Of a stretch of DNA of 64,000 bases, positions 1-12,880 are shown piece by piece; the first letter of the stretch is position 1; each line of letters begins with the position of its first letter. The stretch is from assembly GCF_910592395.1 (NCBI RefSeq), contig NC_088314.1, positions 20,356,070 through 20,420,069 of the forward strand. The letters run 5' to 3'. Position numbers and translations under genes: made by a program. The notes under the pieces are model-generated. The model searched no databases. It worked only from the letters and a program-made list of their open reading frames with translations, and was not told where the DNA came from. This DNA is from Lineus longissimus. Its lineage: Eukaryota > Nemertea > Pilidiophora > Heteronemertea > Lineidae.

Positions 1-149
1 TCCCTCCCTGGCAGGTCATGTGACCATGCAGTATTGTCATCAACATCTGGAAATATCCCAGCAGACGACAGTAGAACTTGGCCATCTTTAAAACAACTTT
101 TTGGGCCCTGTGAGGGAAAAATTATGGAAAGGGAAAAAAGTTTGCACTT

Positions 150-690
150 CTAAAGCATGACCTTCAGATTAAACCTTCGACTTTGTTGATTAGCTTTGTA
201 CTCTAGATGACTTAATTGATGGAAATGTGCATTCTTTTGTTGTTTTGAATGCAAAATCTAGTAAATTGCATTGGTTGTTTTGGAGACTTCCAAAATGAAA
301 GCAGAAAAGGCTGTTATATCGTCAAGCGTGACCTTAGTAAAAACTTTCAACTGTGTCGATAAAAAGTACTATGGATGACTTTAATGATGGAAATTTGCAT
401 TTATTTGTTGTTTTGAATGCAAGATCTAGGACAATTGATCTGGTATAAACTTGGGAAAACTTCGCACACATTTCTGATAGAAACAGAAAGCAAGTTGTGA
501 TTATTCCCAAAGCGTGACCTTGGTGGAATATCTTTGATTATGTCGATTAAAATCGCTCAAGTTTAATTCAAATCATTGGTCTTTCCATTGTTACATTCCT
601 TAAGAAAAAGCAGAATCTATAGAATAAATTTGGTTGTTTCTAACAAGTTTGTGACATTTCTCTGTTATGATATGTCCGTTTTGGCTTCAA
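150..690. repeat. Three degenerate ~170-190 bp tandem copies
   Basis: Three blocks begin with a variant of AAAGCRTGACCTT near 152, 322 and 509. They continue with similar text: a 'gtcgatta' / 'gatgac-tt-atgatggaaat' segment and 'ttttgttgttttgaatgcaa'. Spacing is about 171 and 187 bp. The copies are well diverged, so the duplication is old. This could be a relic satellite or a dispersed element duplicated in place. Confidence 0.6.
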
Positions 691-2249
691 AATGACCGCC
701 AGGATTCGATGGTTTTGATGTCGTGACAGTGGATTCGTGCCAAGGATGTTTCAAAGATGTACTTCAACATTTGAAAACTTTCTTTAGAGTCTGCTCAACT
801 TAATGGTTTTGGAATCATTTCTAAAAGCAGAGTGATTTGTTTCCCCTTTCCTCACTGTCATGACTGGTCGGATAACTCCTCAGATACCTATCTGGTGGTT
901 GTGGGTTCGGGACGACCCCATTGGCTTGTTGGACAGAGAATAAGGCTTGACCACATCCCTTTGTTCCAGAAATGCATCTCCACTTAGCGGTAGAACTTCA
1001 AGGGTTTTTGACCATCCTAGTGTCCGGCACTGATTCATTGGACTCGTGAGAAATTTACAGCTTTTTTGCAGCAGTAAAGAGTATAGTAAATTGTGTCTTG
1101 TATTGTAAGCAGCCATTCCAAGTGTCCTACCTCACAGGTGCTTTCACAGAAAGTACTCTGTCATGACTGTGGAGAGCAGGGTCTTCAGCCCTGTCTAAAA
1201 ACTGGCAACTTGTCCTGACTCTCATTATGTGAGAAACCTTGGCAGTCAAGATGTTTACAACCTTGACCGCAGAGAAGAACAAAGAATTCATATTGTCATG
1301 TTGTATGAGAATTAGCATTAGCTAAATTCTTGCCAAAATGGCTCTATTCTAAGTCTACATTGAAAAGATTGTATACACCATTCAGGTTTAAGGAATTGAA
1401 CCCAGGACCATGGTCCATTGAAATACCAAAACCCTTTAGAATGGTTGACAAAAGGAAAAAGTTGAAAGCATAAAGAAGTTTTTAAACAATCAGTTAACAA
1501 TCATACTCACACCAGACATAAGTTGGGTTCAACTTTCATCTTTACGCCAACTTTTTTTATATTATCTAATTGACATTTCACCTTTCATGTAATCCAACAC
1601 CATTTTTTCTTCCTCAAATCCATGAAATCAGAATGTCATATTTGTTTATCAGTAATATTTGTTATATCGTCAAAATGTGAGAAGATGTTATATTTGTTTG
1701 AATCAGAAGTTAAATACATACTCCATCTTGAATATATATACCGAACACTTGAGTGAGTTGAAGTGCGTGACAAAGCGCGTATGAATGGACAATATATTAA
1801 CAAAATCGCGTTAACTCGCATTAATTATTCAACCATTCTGGCGATTTTCCAAATTAATTATGCGGCGATTTGATCCGTGAATACAAACGAATGGGAGATA
1901 ACATCGCTTTGTGACAATGGGGTCGCCGCTGTGCACTCTCAATCAAAAACTGGAAAGGAAAGAACACAACTTCATTTGATTTAACTTCGTAATATCCAAA
2001 TATTTTAGGGCACTTGGTCTCCCCTTCTCAATTCATGAAATTGTCTCGATCCCTGACTTGATGAAATTTTAATTTTTTGGCATTTTTTCATTGAAGTTTG
2101 AGAGAAAAAAGTCTGTTGATGTCAGTTAACTTTTTTCACCAGGCATTGGATTTGGTTGTTAACACCTGAACTATCTATAGGATGACATTTAGGTAGATAT
2201 ATAGAGAGATAGCTCTGAGTATTATCCACAAGGCTATTTGTCAGGGCAG

Positions 2250-3714
2250 CCCACCCTTCCTTGGCAGCTCACCACCCTACCTTGGCAGCTCACCACCCTA
2301 CCTTGGAAGAACCACCCTACCTTGGAAGAACCACCCTACCTTGGAAGAACCACCCTACCTTGGAAGAACCACCCTACCTTGGAAGAACCAGCCTACCTTG
2401 GAAGAACCAGCCTACCTTGGAAGAAACACCCTACCTTGGAAGAAACACCCTACCTTGGAAGAACCACCCTACCTTGGAAGAACCACCCTACCTTGGAAGA
2501 ACCACCCTACCTTGGCAGCTCACCACCCTACCTTGGAAGAACCACCCTACCTTGGAAGAACCACCCTACCTTGGAAGAACCACCCTACCTTGGCAGCTCA
2601 CCACCCTACCTTGGAAGAACCACCCTACCTTGGAAGAACCAGCCTACCTTGGAAGAACCAGCCTACCTTGGAAGAACCAGCCTACCTTGGAAGAACCACC
2701 CTACCTTGGAAGAACCACCCTACCTTGGAAGAACCAGCCTACCTTGGAAGAACCAGCCTACCTTGGAAGAACCACCCTACCTTGGAAGAACCACCCTACC
2801 TTGGAAGAACCACCCTACCTTGGAAGAACCACCCTACCTTGGAAGAACCACCCTACCTTGGAAGAACCACCCTACCTTGGAAGAACCACCCTACCTTGGA
2901 AGAACCACCCTACCTTGGAAGAACCACCCTACCTTGGAAGAACCACCCTACCTTGGAAGAACCACCCTACCTTGGAAGAACCACCCTACCTTGGAAGAAC
3001 CACCCTACCTTGGAAGAACCACCCTACCTTGGCAGCTCACCACCCTACCTTGGAAGAACCACCCTACCTTGGAAGAACCACCCTACCTTGGAAGAACCAC
3101 CCTACCTTGGAAGAACCACCCTACCTTGGAAGAACCACCCTACCTTGGCAGCTCACCACCCTACCTTGGAAGAACCACCCTACCTTGGAAGAACCACCCT
3201 ACCTTGGAAGAACCACCCTACCTTGGAAGAACCACCCTACCTTGGAAGAACCACCCTACCTTGGAAGAACCACCCTACCTTGGAAGAACCACCCTACCTT
3301 GGCAGCTCACCACCCTACCTTGGAAGAACCACCCTACCTTGGAAGAACCACCCTACCTTGGAAGAACCACCCTACCTTGGCAGCTCACCACCCTACCTTG
3401 GAAGAACCACCCTACCTTGGAAGAACCACCCTACCTTGGAAGAACCACCCTACCTTGGAAGCTCACCACCCTACCTTGGAAGAACCACCCTACCTTGGAA
3501 GAACCACCCTACCTTGGCAGCTCACCACCCTACCTTGGAAGAACCACCCTACCTTGGCAGCTCACCACCCTACCTTGGAAGAACCACCCTACCTTGGAAG
3601 CTCACCACCCTACCTTGGAAGAACCACCCTACCTTGGCAGCTCACCACCCTACCTTGGAAGAACCACCCTACCTTGGAAGAACCACCCTACCTTGGAAGA
3701 ACCACCCTACCTTG
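2250..3714 (+). repeat. 19 bp minisatellite, about 75 copies
   Basis: The unit is CCCTACCTTGGAAGAACCA (19 bp). A 21 bp variant, in which GGAAGAACCA is replaced by GGCAGCTCACCA, is scattered through the array. Rarer single-base variants (accAGcct, gaaACAccc) cluster near the left end. The unit has no stop codon in any forward frame, and its length is not a multiple of three. All three forward frames are therefore open for about 1.4 kb, giving three overlapping apparent proteins of 459-506 residues built of TLPWKNHP / PYLGRT / TLEEP. I read these as artefacts of the repeat, not genes. Confidence 0.95.
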
Positions 3715-4717
3715 CTCTAGACTTTGTAAAGGGTTTCTATAGGCCTACCCTACTATAAATTACTGGCCACCCCACCGTGTGTTGCACACTGGCAAAACTT
3801 CTTGAATATGAAAGGTTCTACCCTTCCTTTAGAAAACCCTTTGAAGAATCCTGAGCTCTGATGGTCACTCGCCATGAAAGCACGGAGATATGCCGTCTAT
3901 CGATGGCAGAGATAACAGATGAAAGAAGATCAGAATTGACCGTTTTATCTGCTCGATCTGAAATCATCGTTCTGGCAGATTATGGCACATTAGGTTCAAG
4001 TCGTCGCACCAACCTCTGTTAGCCGAGTTGGGCGAAATAGTTGACTTTGGCGTACACCAATTCTGTCGCAGCCAAAGGTCGGGGCACGTGTTATTAACCA
4101 AACAGTGATTTAATTGCGTGCCAAGAGGGTCAACTTAATATGGCTCTCTTAGTGTGATACTTTCACTTCACCGGCGCTGACAATATGCTTGTCGGCCCTC
4201 TGCACGAGACATGTGTCACCTCTTTAATTAGTAGGTTGGATTTGGTGTAAAAATTCAACTCTTATTGTGGCAATAGAATTATGGTACCGTATCAAGTTGT
4301 CCACCAGTCGTCTCATTTTGACTCATTAATTACATCGTACTTTGTGTTGAGACGTCGTTATGTCAGAGTGTCTTTCTGCATTCTAATTAGTGGACAGTTT
4401 CAACCACGATTCAATTATATTGCTTTGAATGACGTCTATAGACTGCATTGAATGGGTAAGTCAGTAATATAAGCATGATTCAATGTTATTGAAAAGAGCG
4501 ATATATTTCCCAATCTGTAACTTGCTAAGGATTAGTGAACAATTATAACGGGCAATTTGTTGGAAAATAGCAAGCTGGAAAGCAGTGGTTCGAACGATCA
4601 AACAACAGGCAACAGGGGTGGATCTAGGAGTCTTGAGACCCTGGTCAGAGAAAGAGAGGGCAGACTTTTACTATTAGATATTGTATTTCCTACTTAGGTG
4701 TGGTTTTGTGTTTTCAG

Positions 4718-7700
4718 GTGTGGTGGTCTTTGGCCTCAACCGACCACAGGCGAAGAATGCATTCAGCAGAAACATGGTTTACATGGTGAGTAGAACACTG
4801 GTGAAGTTTTATGGCATCAACTCATGTGGTTTCACGCGATATTGTCACCAGTCATCTTTATGGAACCCAGCCGGGATTTCGGATTTGATCTGCATGGTGT
4901 CTGCACTTTGCACCAACTGGCTGAATGCAGTAATGGTCAGATGTAATACCCCTTTTTGTGCAGCATTTGTGACTGTTTCTGGGATCTATGTTCAAGGATA
5001 TTTGATTGTGAATTTCACAGCGGAAGTGCTTGAGACTCTGCTTCTTCTTCTTCCTGCTTCTTCTATTTCAGCAATTCAAGTTTATTTTTTTCTCCAATTT
5101 TCAGCTTTCTGAAGCGACGCAGGCGATCAGATTCGACAAGAATGTGAAAGTTTTAATCATAAAAAGTGAATGTCCAGGAATCTTCTGCGCAGGTGAGGGC
5201 TCTTTTCTCGAATTCCCGTCGTGCACCATGCAGGTTGACAGGTACACATTTATCTACCATCTTTACCATGGCAACGGTATAAACATAAGTGACGACTTGA
5301 AACTAAAATGATGTGCAATACCCCCGAAACAGAAGAAGACTCATCAACGATAGCCCATAACATCCTCACTTGATGGGGAGCTTTAAATCATGCTGTGGTC
5401 TTCAGGACGAAGGTATCCCCCCCCGTCAATCCCGAACTTCAGAGTCACGTATCCCTACAAGTTGACGCGGCCATTACAACTTCTCGATCCTTCAAATTGA
5501 TACACCCAATGAAAGACATTGTTTGCTGGTAATGTAATACGCCAGGAGTGCGCATTATCGGCGCTGAGTAGTAGTCACGACTTGAGGGTTTGACCGAGAT
5601 TGGATCAGATCGTTGTTGGGTTGCAGCGATCAGGTTACCTGACAATGATGCTTCATCAACGAACACGCTTGTGGTGCGTTCAGCGTAGTAACGCGCACCA
5701 AGCAAATTATCAGAAGAGACGGCGGGGGTCTAGTACGGTGGTTGTAGGGAAAGCATCAAACTTAAAGTCCAACTGAAGAACTTTGAAGCCGCACATGAAC
5801 ACCTTCATTGCCTGCTCTTTGGACACGATGTGTTCATTCTTCAGTTCATGTGTGGAGCGTGACACATGAAGCCTAACACGTGAAATGTGACATCATGACT
5901 TCTTTACAAACTTTGCCTTCGACTTTCAGGCCTCTCAATTACATGATTCCTACACCGTATAACGGTGTAGGCCGTACAGGATGTCCCCAAATTAGGTCTC
6001 TTTTTTTTTCTTTTTTTAAAAAATAATATGACCCCCTGAAGCGTTTTTTGACCCCTAACATAATCAAATCTCATCCAAATGGCCTAATTTTATAGTTTTA
6101 CCCTAAAAATTATGATTTTTCAGGTGCATGTGGTGACATCAGTCACTAACTTTGATTTATGACGTCGCTGTTCAGGCAAATTTGCGCGATGAAATGTCCC
6201 CAAATTAAGCTAAAAAGCAAAAAAACATGTCCCCCAAAATAGGCTAAAAAAATACAGGGTGTAGAGGTCTCCACGTAATTGAAAGGCCTGAGTCTTTGTA
6301 GAAACGAACGTCCAAATCTTGCTGTAGGCTACATTCTCCAGATGAAAATCAAGTTGTTGTATTTCCTTGTTTGGTTCTTATGTGAAATTAATGACAGATG
6401 TATTAAGTCATTGTATTACCGATGTGTTTGATGTAAACAAGGTATGAATAGGGCCATGGAGTCAAGAGGTGGTGAGGGGCACCGAGAGAAGTGCTCCGTT
6501 CCTTACAATGGTCGCTGCAAACAAACACCCTGAACCACCGCACCCTAAACCACCGTGAATAATGACGGCAGGATATTCAGCAGATGTATTGTCCGTCACA
6601 AAGGTTTTCAACGGACAAAAACAGTCGCACTTGCCAGTGGAGAGCTGCAGAGTTGTTGCACTTGCATAACATGAGCTAACCAGTTTTCTATAACCAATCA
6701 CCATAAAGTTGCAATTTACCAAGACAGACCATAAAGCCAAGGACCGCTCAAAACGTCATCGGTACACCAGTGGCTTCGGATCGTTTGTCTTCCAAATAAT
6801 AGAAACGCATTGAAATAAGCATTAAATTGTAATTTTCGGATTCTAACAAACGGGCGTGAAATTAAGTGGTTCTTGGGGTACGCCAAGTGATGGCTCACGT
6901 CACTAACAATGGTCAGCCGTTCAAAAAACAGAAATGAATCGAAATGCGATCTGCTTCCGTGTTTGTTTATTTCACAATGGCGGGAGAGTTGAACAGATGG
7001 GGACGTCATCTGAAATAGAATAAGGTAAATATGGGTGTCGACCGATCGGGAAGGATCAGGTCATTTTCGAGTACCCTTTGCCAGAATGATTGGCGGCGCC
7101 ATGTCAAATTTTTTTATCTTATAGAATTTGTCTGTTCGGGGCCCCCCACTTTGAAAGCTGCCCATTTAGCAGAAAGGACCAGCAATGTGATATCTCATCA
7201 TATTGTCACTTTCTTTTTTTCTTTCCAGGCGCTGATCTCAAAGAGAGGGTGAAGATGACTCAGGCCGAGGTTGGACCGTTTGTTGCAAAGTTACGATCCA
7301 CGGTATCGGACCTGTGTAACCTCCCGATGCCTGTGATAGCCGCGATGGACGGCATTGCACTTGGTGGTGGCCTGGAGATGGCGCTAGCCTGTGATATCAG
7401 AATAGCAGGTACGTAGCTGGTATTCTGAGTTGTTTTAAACTAGGGATGCTAAGGAGCTTCTAAGCAACACTTAACCTTCAACCTAGAACTTGGAACAAAC
7501 TAAGCGCCTTGAAAGGTATTTGAACCCACAAGGCACTTTAATCACTATCCCACCGCACTCCTCCAGAACTAAAATGTGACTCGCTCTACCAAAACTAGGC
7601 GCTTGTCGCATCTGAACTTGACAGGTTGATACGGACTTGTTGTTCATTTCCCTATTGTAGACCTTTTGTGAAATCTATTACAAACTGATTTTGTCACATT

Positions 7701-10700
7701 TCACAAAAGGTCTACAATAGGGAAATGAACAACAAGTCCGTATCAACCTGTCAAGTTCAGATGCGACAAGCGCCTAGTTTTGGTAGAGCGGGTCACAAAT
7801 GGTACGAGCAGGAAGTACTGTTGAAGAACTTTCCAATGACTGGTCATGTCAATGGGTTTTACAAATCATTGAGTCTTAGGATGATTTCTATGGTCCACTT
7901 TATATTATATAATCACTTTTCTGTTTTCAGCGAGTTCGGCTAAGATGGGTCTGGTAGAAACCAGGCTGGCAATAATACCTGGAGGAGGTAAGACTAAAAA
8001 ATGAACCACTTATCAAGAAAAAGGGAGGGAAAAAACTTCAGAGAATCATGGTGTGTTCAGAAGGCATAGCATAGGGATGCTACAATTATAGATGATTACT
8101 CGATACTGTGTGATGTGGAGTGGAAGTGCTGAGCAAGTTCAGGGTGAGAATAAATCACCTGTTGTTCTGTTAAGACCTTCTTAAAGATTTTCAATACTGC
8201 CCTACAAAATTTTTTTGCTCTTTTTTTGCTCTCAAATTTTTCTGCTCTCAGCGCAGTTGCTTGAAGTGAAAAATAGGTCAAGAGTGTGCTTTCTCTAAAG
8301 GAGATGTTAGAGTAGAGCCACTTGTGTAGTTATTTCCAATTCAAAAACATGTCTACAATGATGGTGGTGATTACCAACCTAACTTTGTCTTCTTTGATTA
8401 TTGGTGTATTGGGTTCAAACCAGTAGATGGAACAGCCGCAAAATGCGAATTCTGTACCAAAGGTGGGAATGAAAACACATCTTGAAAGAGCTGCAACGTC
8501 TTCGCAGCAAGGAAATCGATGAGCTCTGCAGAATATGCTCCTAACAGAGTCGGTCAAATGTTATAGTTTATAGGTCAACAGCCATTATAGCTCGTTATTG
8601 GGAGAGTTGATGATGTCGTTGTTTTTAGGAGGACCCATCTTGATGACGGATGCACCTGTCGAAAAGACACATTTCTATCAAAAATGTTGTAAATGTTTAA
8701 AGAAAGTTTTCAAGTGTGGTCGGCTCGGTTTGACTTGAGGCAGATTCATCCTCTGATGCATTGCCATCCGCTTCGAATGCGGAATTTTGGCTCAGCACCA
8801 AGACATGTCCTTTTCATTTTGTATAAAGTCGTTATGTATTTTGTAAACATAAGAAAGTGAATTGCTCAAGGCTACAATCAAATAGGAGCAACATCCTTTT
8901 CCTTTTGTCTTCAGCTGAAATCTAAAAGGTGGCTTTGCACTTGGCAATAAGCTGTTATCAGCTGCAGTTGAAAGCCTTGGAGATAGGCTGTCTATGGTCA
9001 TTGACACGTAGAACAGGAAAGTAACAATTCTAAATCGGGAAATTGATGATGCAAATTCCTTGTGCAACATCACAAGGGAAAATATCCATCAAATCATACG
9101 TCAAGAAAATGACTCCGTCAGCTTTACGACTGGTTAATGATTCAGGAGATAAGTTGGGGAGGAGAGAGCGCGTTGAGAGCACTCAGGTTTGCCAACCTCT
9201 GCTCCAGGGCCCTTGAAAACAGCTGCGTCTTTCCGTCTCCACAAATAACATCACAATCTCGTTATACGATCCAGCAGCGTCGTGATTGATTTATGATTTT
9301 ATTCATGGCGCCCTCTTAACATCGCTGTTGAAATCACAAGACGTTACAAACCATTTCTAGCTAACTTGAGCGTGATTTGTGTACATTATGTAGTGTGTAA
9401 TGTGCACTGTCTCAGGGCAAAGGTAATTTGGGTTTGTCTTGAGATGTAGCTTTGCTTTCCCTTATGAAGTCTTCTTAATCTGGGTCTAAATTCATTATCG
9501 AGTGAGGCTGGCCCGTCCCCGCCATTCCAGTGCTCTAGAACAAAGAGATGTGTCGTTGTCGTGTGTGCACTGCGTCAATATGCGTGGTCAGGTCATCTTG
9601 AAGAGCGTCAGGTTCAGTTTACAGGTCGTAAGATGACGTCATGATGCCACGAGTTCAGTGCTGCATGAAGGGGAATAATGGGAGGAGCTAGGGGGTCCAA
9701 TTGGATTCGGGACTCGGAGAACAACGGAAATTGGTAAAATACCGTGATAACCAACTTGACGATTCCAAATCCCTGGCTAATTGATAACCAGCTGGAGGAG
9801 TAAAAGTATGATTCTCATCACTAGTTTATGGTGATGGTTATTTTACATAAACCGTATCTTAATTTCTTTCAGGTGGCACCCAACGCCTCCCCAGGCTGGT
9901 TGGTCCCGCCATCGCCAAAGAGCTCATGTTCACGGCCCGCGTTATAGACGGAGCCGAGGCTGCACGTATCAACCTCGTCAACCAAGCCGTGGAGCAGAAT
10001 GATGAGCGTGATGCTGCGTATCAACGATCACTGGAATTAGCGAGAGAAATCACACCACAGGTAAAGTCTTCAGCGTTCAGTATTTTCGGTAACAAAGTTG
10101 GCTGTCCATAAGAGTTCGGCCAGAGACCTCCAGAGCTTTGTGGTCAGGGTGGGGATGTTTGGCTGGTATCCTCTCTCCCTCAGGTAATAACTAGTCGCCA
10201 AAATGAGTTGAAGCCCACCAAAATCATAATTCAAATTTTCCATCTTGATCACGCTCATGACCTTCACCTCTTGATCGAAATGAGGTGGTGCTCATTACAC
10301 GACTGTCACAGAAACAAAGGAAGAAGACAAAAGATCATGTCTTGCCAGATGTGTGTTAATTGAAGTCACAGGTCGTGTTAACCAATGACTAGACATCACA
10401 ATCAATATGACTTTTACGAGGACCCTCCAATAACAATCGATACGAATTTCTTTGAAATTGTTTTGGTCAAAGGGGTCTTATGGTCATCAGTTAGGCCATT
10501 TCACTTGGTACTTACTGACCTCAGTCTAGGCAAGGGGAGGAGCATGCAACTGATCCTGGTATACCAGGATGTGGTGGTTCTGACCCAGTGAGGCTGAAAA
10601 TGATGGAACCAATGCATAGACTGAGCTGTTAACTGCGTTAATCTAACTATATTTTGATAATTTCAGGGGCCAATCGCAGTTCAAATGGCTAAGATTGCTA

Positions 10701-11163
10701 TAGACAGAGGTGTTGAAGTGGACCTTGCGTCTGGATTGAAATTCGAGGAAGCTTGTTATGCTCAGGTGAGTTGGATTACGAGATTTTGTTTTTCCCAGAA
10801 GTCTGACATAGTTATCCGTTCAGTTTTGCAGAAGTGTTTCCTTATCCGCACCACAAGGACTGTGTCAGAATCAGTGCTTCATGTCAGGGATAATGTCACA
10901 ATCATAATAATCAAGTTCCAATCCGGTAGACAGGATATTAGCATACGGCTGCCTGATTTAGAGAAGTTTATTCAAAGAAATCTATCATGTTTCATTACAT
11001 GAACATAATTGAGAACATTTAATACATTTTGGTAACATGCATATTTTCGTCCCACTGGTGTTAAATTTTGATAACATATTTTCAGGTCATCCCAACAAAG
11101 GACCGAACGGAAGGTCTCCTAGCTTTTAAGGAAAAACGACCACCGAAATACAGAGGAGAATGA
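4718..11163 (+). CDS. AUH: AUH, methylglutaconyl-CoA hydratase, mitochondrial (3' seven exons)
   Basis: Exons: 4718-4785, 5105-5192, 7229-7408, 7931-7987, 9873-10060, 10667-10765, 11086-11163. Phases match at every junction and give about 252 residues ending in PPKYRGE-stop. The protein belongs to the crotonase (enoyl-CoA hydratase/isomerase) family. AUH hydrates 3-methylglutaconyl-CoA in mitochondrial leucine breakdown and can also bind AU-rich RNA. Visible motifs are FCAGADLKER (first oxyanion-hole segment), [13 protein letters not shown] (second oxyanion segment and first glutamate) and [21 protein letters not shown] (second glutamate). The C-terminus [19 protein letters not shown] matches AUH better than other crotonases. 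The N-terminal presequence exon or exons were not found, so the model is 5'-partial. Human AUH is about 340 residues. Confidence 0.93.
5926..6292. mobile_element. ~365 bp non-autonomous element with ~32 bp terminal inverted repeats
   Basis: It lies in the second visible intron of AUH. The left end TCAGGCCTCTCAATTACATG is answered at the right end by CACGTAATTGAAAGGCCTGA in inverted orientation, and the similarity extends inward to CTACACC / GGTGTAG. The interior has paired 'gtccccaaattagg' segments and no coding potential. It resembles a MITE. Target-site duplication is unclear. Confidence 0.7.
7576..7796. mobile_element. Near-perfect foldback element, 99 bp arms
   Basis: Arms 7576-7674 and 7698-7796 are reverse complements with a single mismatch that I can find. 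They are separated by a 23 bp loop, and AAAT flanks both sides. It sits in the AUH intron between exons 7229-7408 and 7931-7987. Near identity of the arms implies recent insertion or gene conversion. Transcribed, it would form a 99 bp hairpin inside the intron. Confidence 0.95.
9781..9800 (+). repeat. GATAACCAGCTGG motif copy
   Basis: This is one copy of a dispersed GATAACCAGCTGGNRGAG motif, in the AUH intron just before the exon at 9873. Other copies are at about 11834, 12355, 12512, 12681, 12797, 63107 and 63142. Confidence 0.6.
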
Positions 11164-11484
11164 AATAAGCCGTCCTAATCATGGTAAACATGGATGACTG
11201 ATTCTTAGATCATGGATTCTGAGGAAAGATAGTGAAACAGTCTGTGTTCTGATTCATGGAGAGGAATAAAAGGGAGACTAAAAACAAGAGATTGAATACT
11301 TGGCCTGGGAATGCCGAGATAATGAAAGACTTTCAGTTCATTGAGAACCGAACACTTTGAAACAGTCTCTAAATGGGTTATTTATTGAACTTTGAATTAG
11401 TGTGCTGTGGAGTTGGATAAGAACACATTTGTGTGCTGGTGTGAAAATGCCATGTTCTTAGAACTATACGCCAAATGGGTGAAG

Positions 11485-11606
11485 TACTTGTAGTATGAGA
11501 ATTTCAATGATATTGAATACAATGAACTTGAAGTATGAGAATTTCAATGATATTGAATACAATGAACTTGAAGTATGAGAATTTCAATGATATTGGATAC
11601 AATGAC
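11485..11606 (+). repeat. 40 bp unit, three tandem copies
   Basis: GTATGAGAATTTCAATGATA starts the unit at 11493, 11533 and 11573. The copies are almost identical. The array lies in the AUH 3' UTR, upstream of the AATAAA at 11644. Confidence 0.9.
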
Positions 11607-11643
11607 AATGACGTTAAAAAGTCTTTATGATTTCATTGAATGC

Positions 11644-11649
11644 AATAAA
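11644..11649 (+). promoter_or_regulatory. Candidate polyadenylation signal of AUH
   Basis: AATAAA lies about 480 nt after the AUH stop codon on the same strand. It is the first canonical hexamer I see that is well placed for a 3' end. Confidence 0.5.
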
Positions 11650-11829
11650 AGCTCTTGATTTGAAGTCTTGTTGGAAATCATTACGAATCTTACCAACTGA
11701 AAAATGGCGCCATCTTCTATAAATGCTGTCAGGGTTGAATACGGATCATCAAACAGATGAATCTAATATTAAAGGAGTTATCTGATTAAATACAGATTTT
11801 ACAACTATGAGTGCATTTGTTTTTGTTTC

Positions 11830-12880
11830 ACTCTTCCAGCTGGTTATCATCCCAACCCATAGATGTAGGATGTGACTTTGTCTTGCTGTGACTAGCTCTG
11901 ATGACGATAGCTGACTAGTTGGGATACCTCTCTCCAGTGCAATACAGACTATTAGAGTCCATTTTCCATCTCTTTGCATTTGTCAGTCAATTCTTCTCTC
12001 TCAAAGTGATAGATCAATGAGGGCTTGGTCCATCTCATCATCCTATTCTTACTGGCTCAGTGAGGGATGAGGCCAGTCCACTGCGTCTGGAGTATAATTT
12101 GAAATGGCCCAGGGTATACCTGCTTTTAAGTTTTATTCACAAGGAGCAACTCTCCAAAGTCAAAGGCTTTGAGATTGTCTTAGGCATGCATGGTCCAACA
12201 GAAGGTGTACATGAGTACTGGTTGTGAAGAGTTGTAATTGATGCCATGAGGAATAGCCACAACCAGTCAATCATGAGACTGGTTGAAAGTAATCCAATAG
12301 GCTGCCTGTCACTGTTGCTTAGTTGGGGTTCCTCTCTCCATGCTAACTTGTGACTCTTCCAGCTGGTTATCATGCTAAACCACAGATTTAGGATGTGACT
12401 TGACATTTCACCCTTCCAGCTCTCTTTTTGGTGGCATGTTTAAGATGACTGTGGTCCCAAGTAGTACTCAAGTTGTCAGGTGGATATTGTGTACTACCAG
12501 TCTCGTGTGATCAGATAACCAGCTGGCAGAGGTTGGTTGTTCCATTGTCCGTCCTTGTGAGATGATTACCACGGTACAACCAAATCAGTTGTCTTGTATC
12601 ACCCATGTAGAACGCAGGGGTAATGTTGTCTTCTACAGCTGAGACCCTTTGAAGATTGTGTCAATGTCTTCCCAACCTGACCAGATAACCAGCTGGAAGA
12701 TTTTGGTTGTTACTTAGGCTGTCCTGTCGTCTCGAAAGTTTATCAGTGGTAACCTTGGTGTAATTTCTAGGTTGTGTCAAGGTCTTCCCAACCTGACCAG
12801 ATAACCAGCTGGCAGAGGGTAGTTGTTTCAGAGTTTTTAGGTTGTGTCAAGGCCTTCACAATCTGAATAAATAAGCAGCT
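11830..12880. repeat. Cluster of degenerate repeats carrying ACCAGCTGG
   Basis: Two inverted copies of CTTCCAGCTGGTTATCAT (near 11834 and 12355) are followed by similar text around 'agat-taggatgtgact'. At 12655, 12773 and 12839 there are three direct copies of a ~50-70 bp unit, GTGTCAAGGTCTTCCCAACC followed by TGACCAGATAACCAGCTGG, the last one eroded. Another copy of the motif is at 12512. The block looks like nested or tandem fragments of a mobile-element family. Confidence 0.75.

Larger units (their letters stand above)
1..4717. other. Non-coding stretch upstream of visible AUH exons
   Basis: I find no convincing exon here. The short open frames at 880-1821 on the minus strand show no family resemblance and no paired splice sites. 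The stretch holds a degenerate ~180 bp repeat near its left end and the 19 bp minisatellite at 2250-3714. The missing first exon or exons of AUH, encoding the mitochondrial presequence, must lie in this stretch unrecognised or left of the window. Confidence 0.6.

Noticed and set aside
880-1821. Four minus-strand frames of 60-78 codons
   Set aside because: No resemblance to known proteins, no consistent splice signals and base composition like the surrounding intergenic sequence.
2238-3758. Three overlapping long open frames of 459-506 codons
   Set aside because: They are the three forward frames of a stop-free 19 bp minisatellite, with no start context, splice sites or family similarity.
5445-7009. 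Minus-strand frames of 86-97 codons in an AUH intron
   Set aside because: No family similarity, and the region is a repeat-bearing intron.
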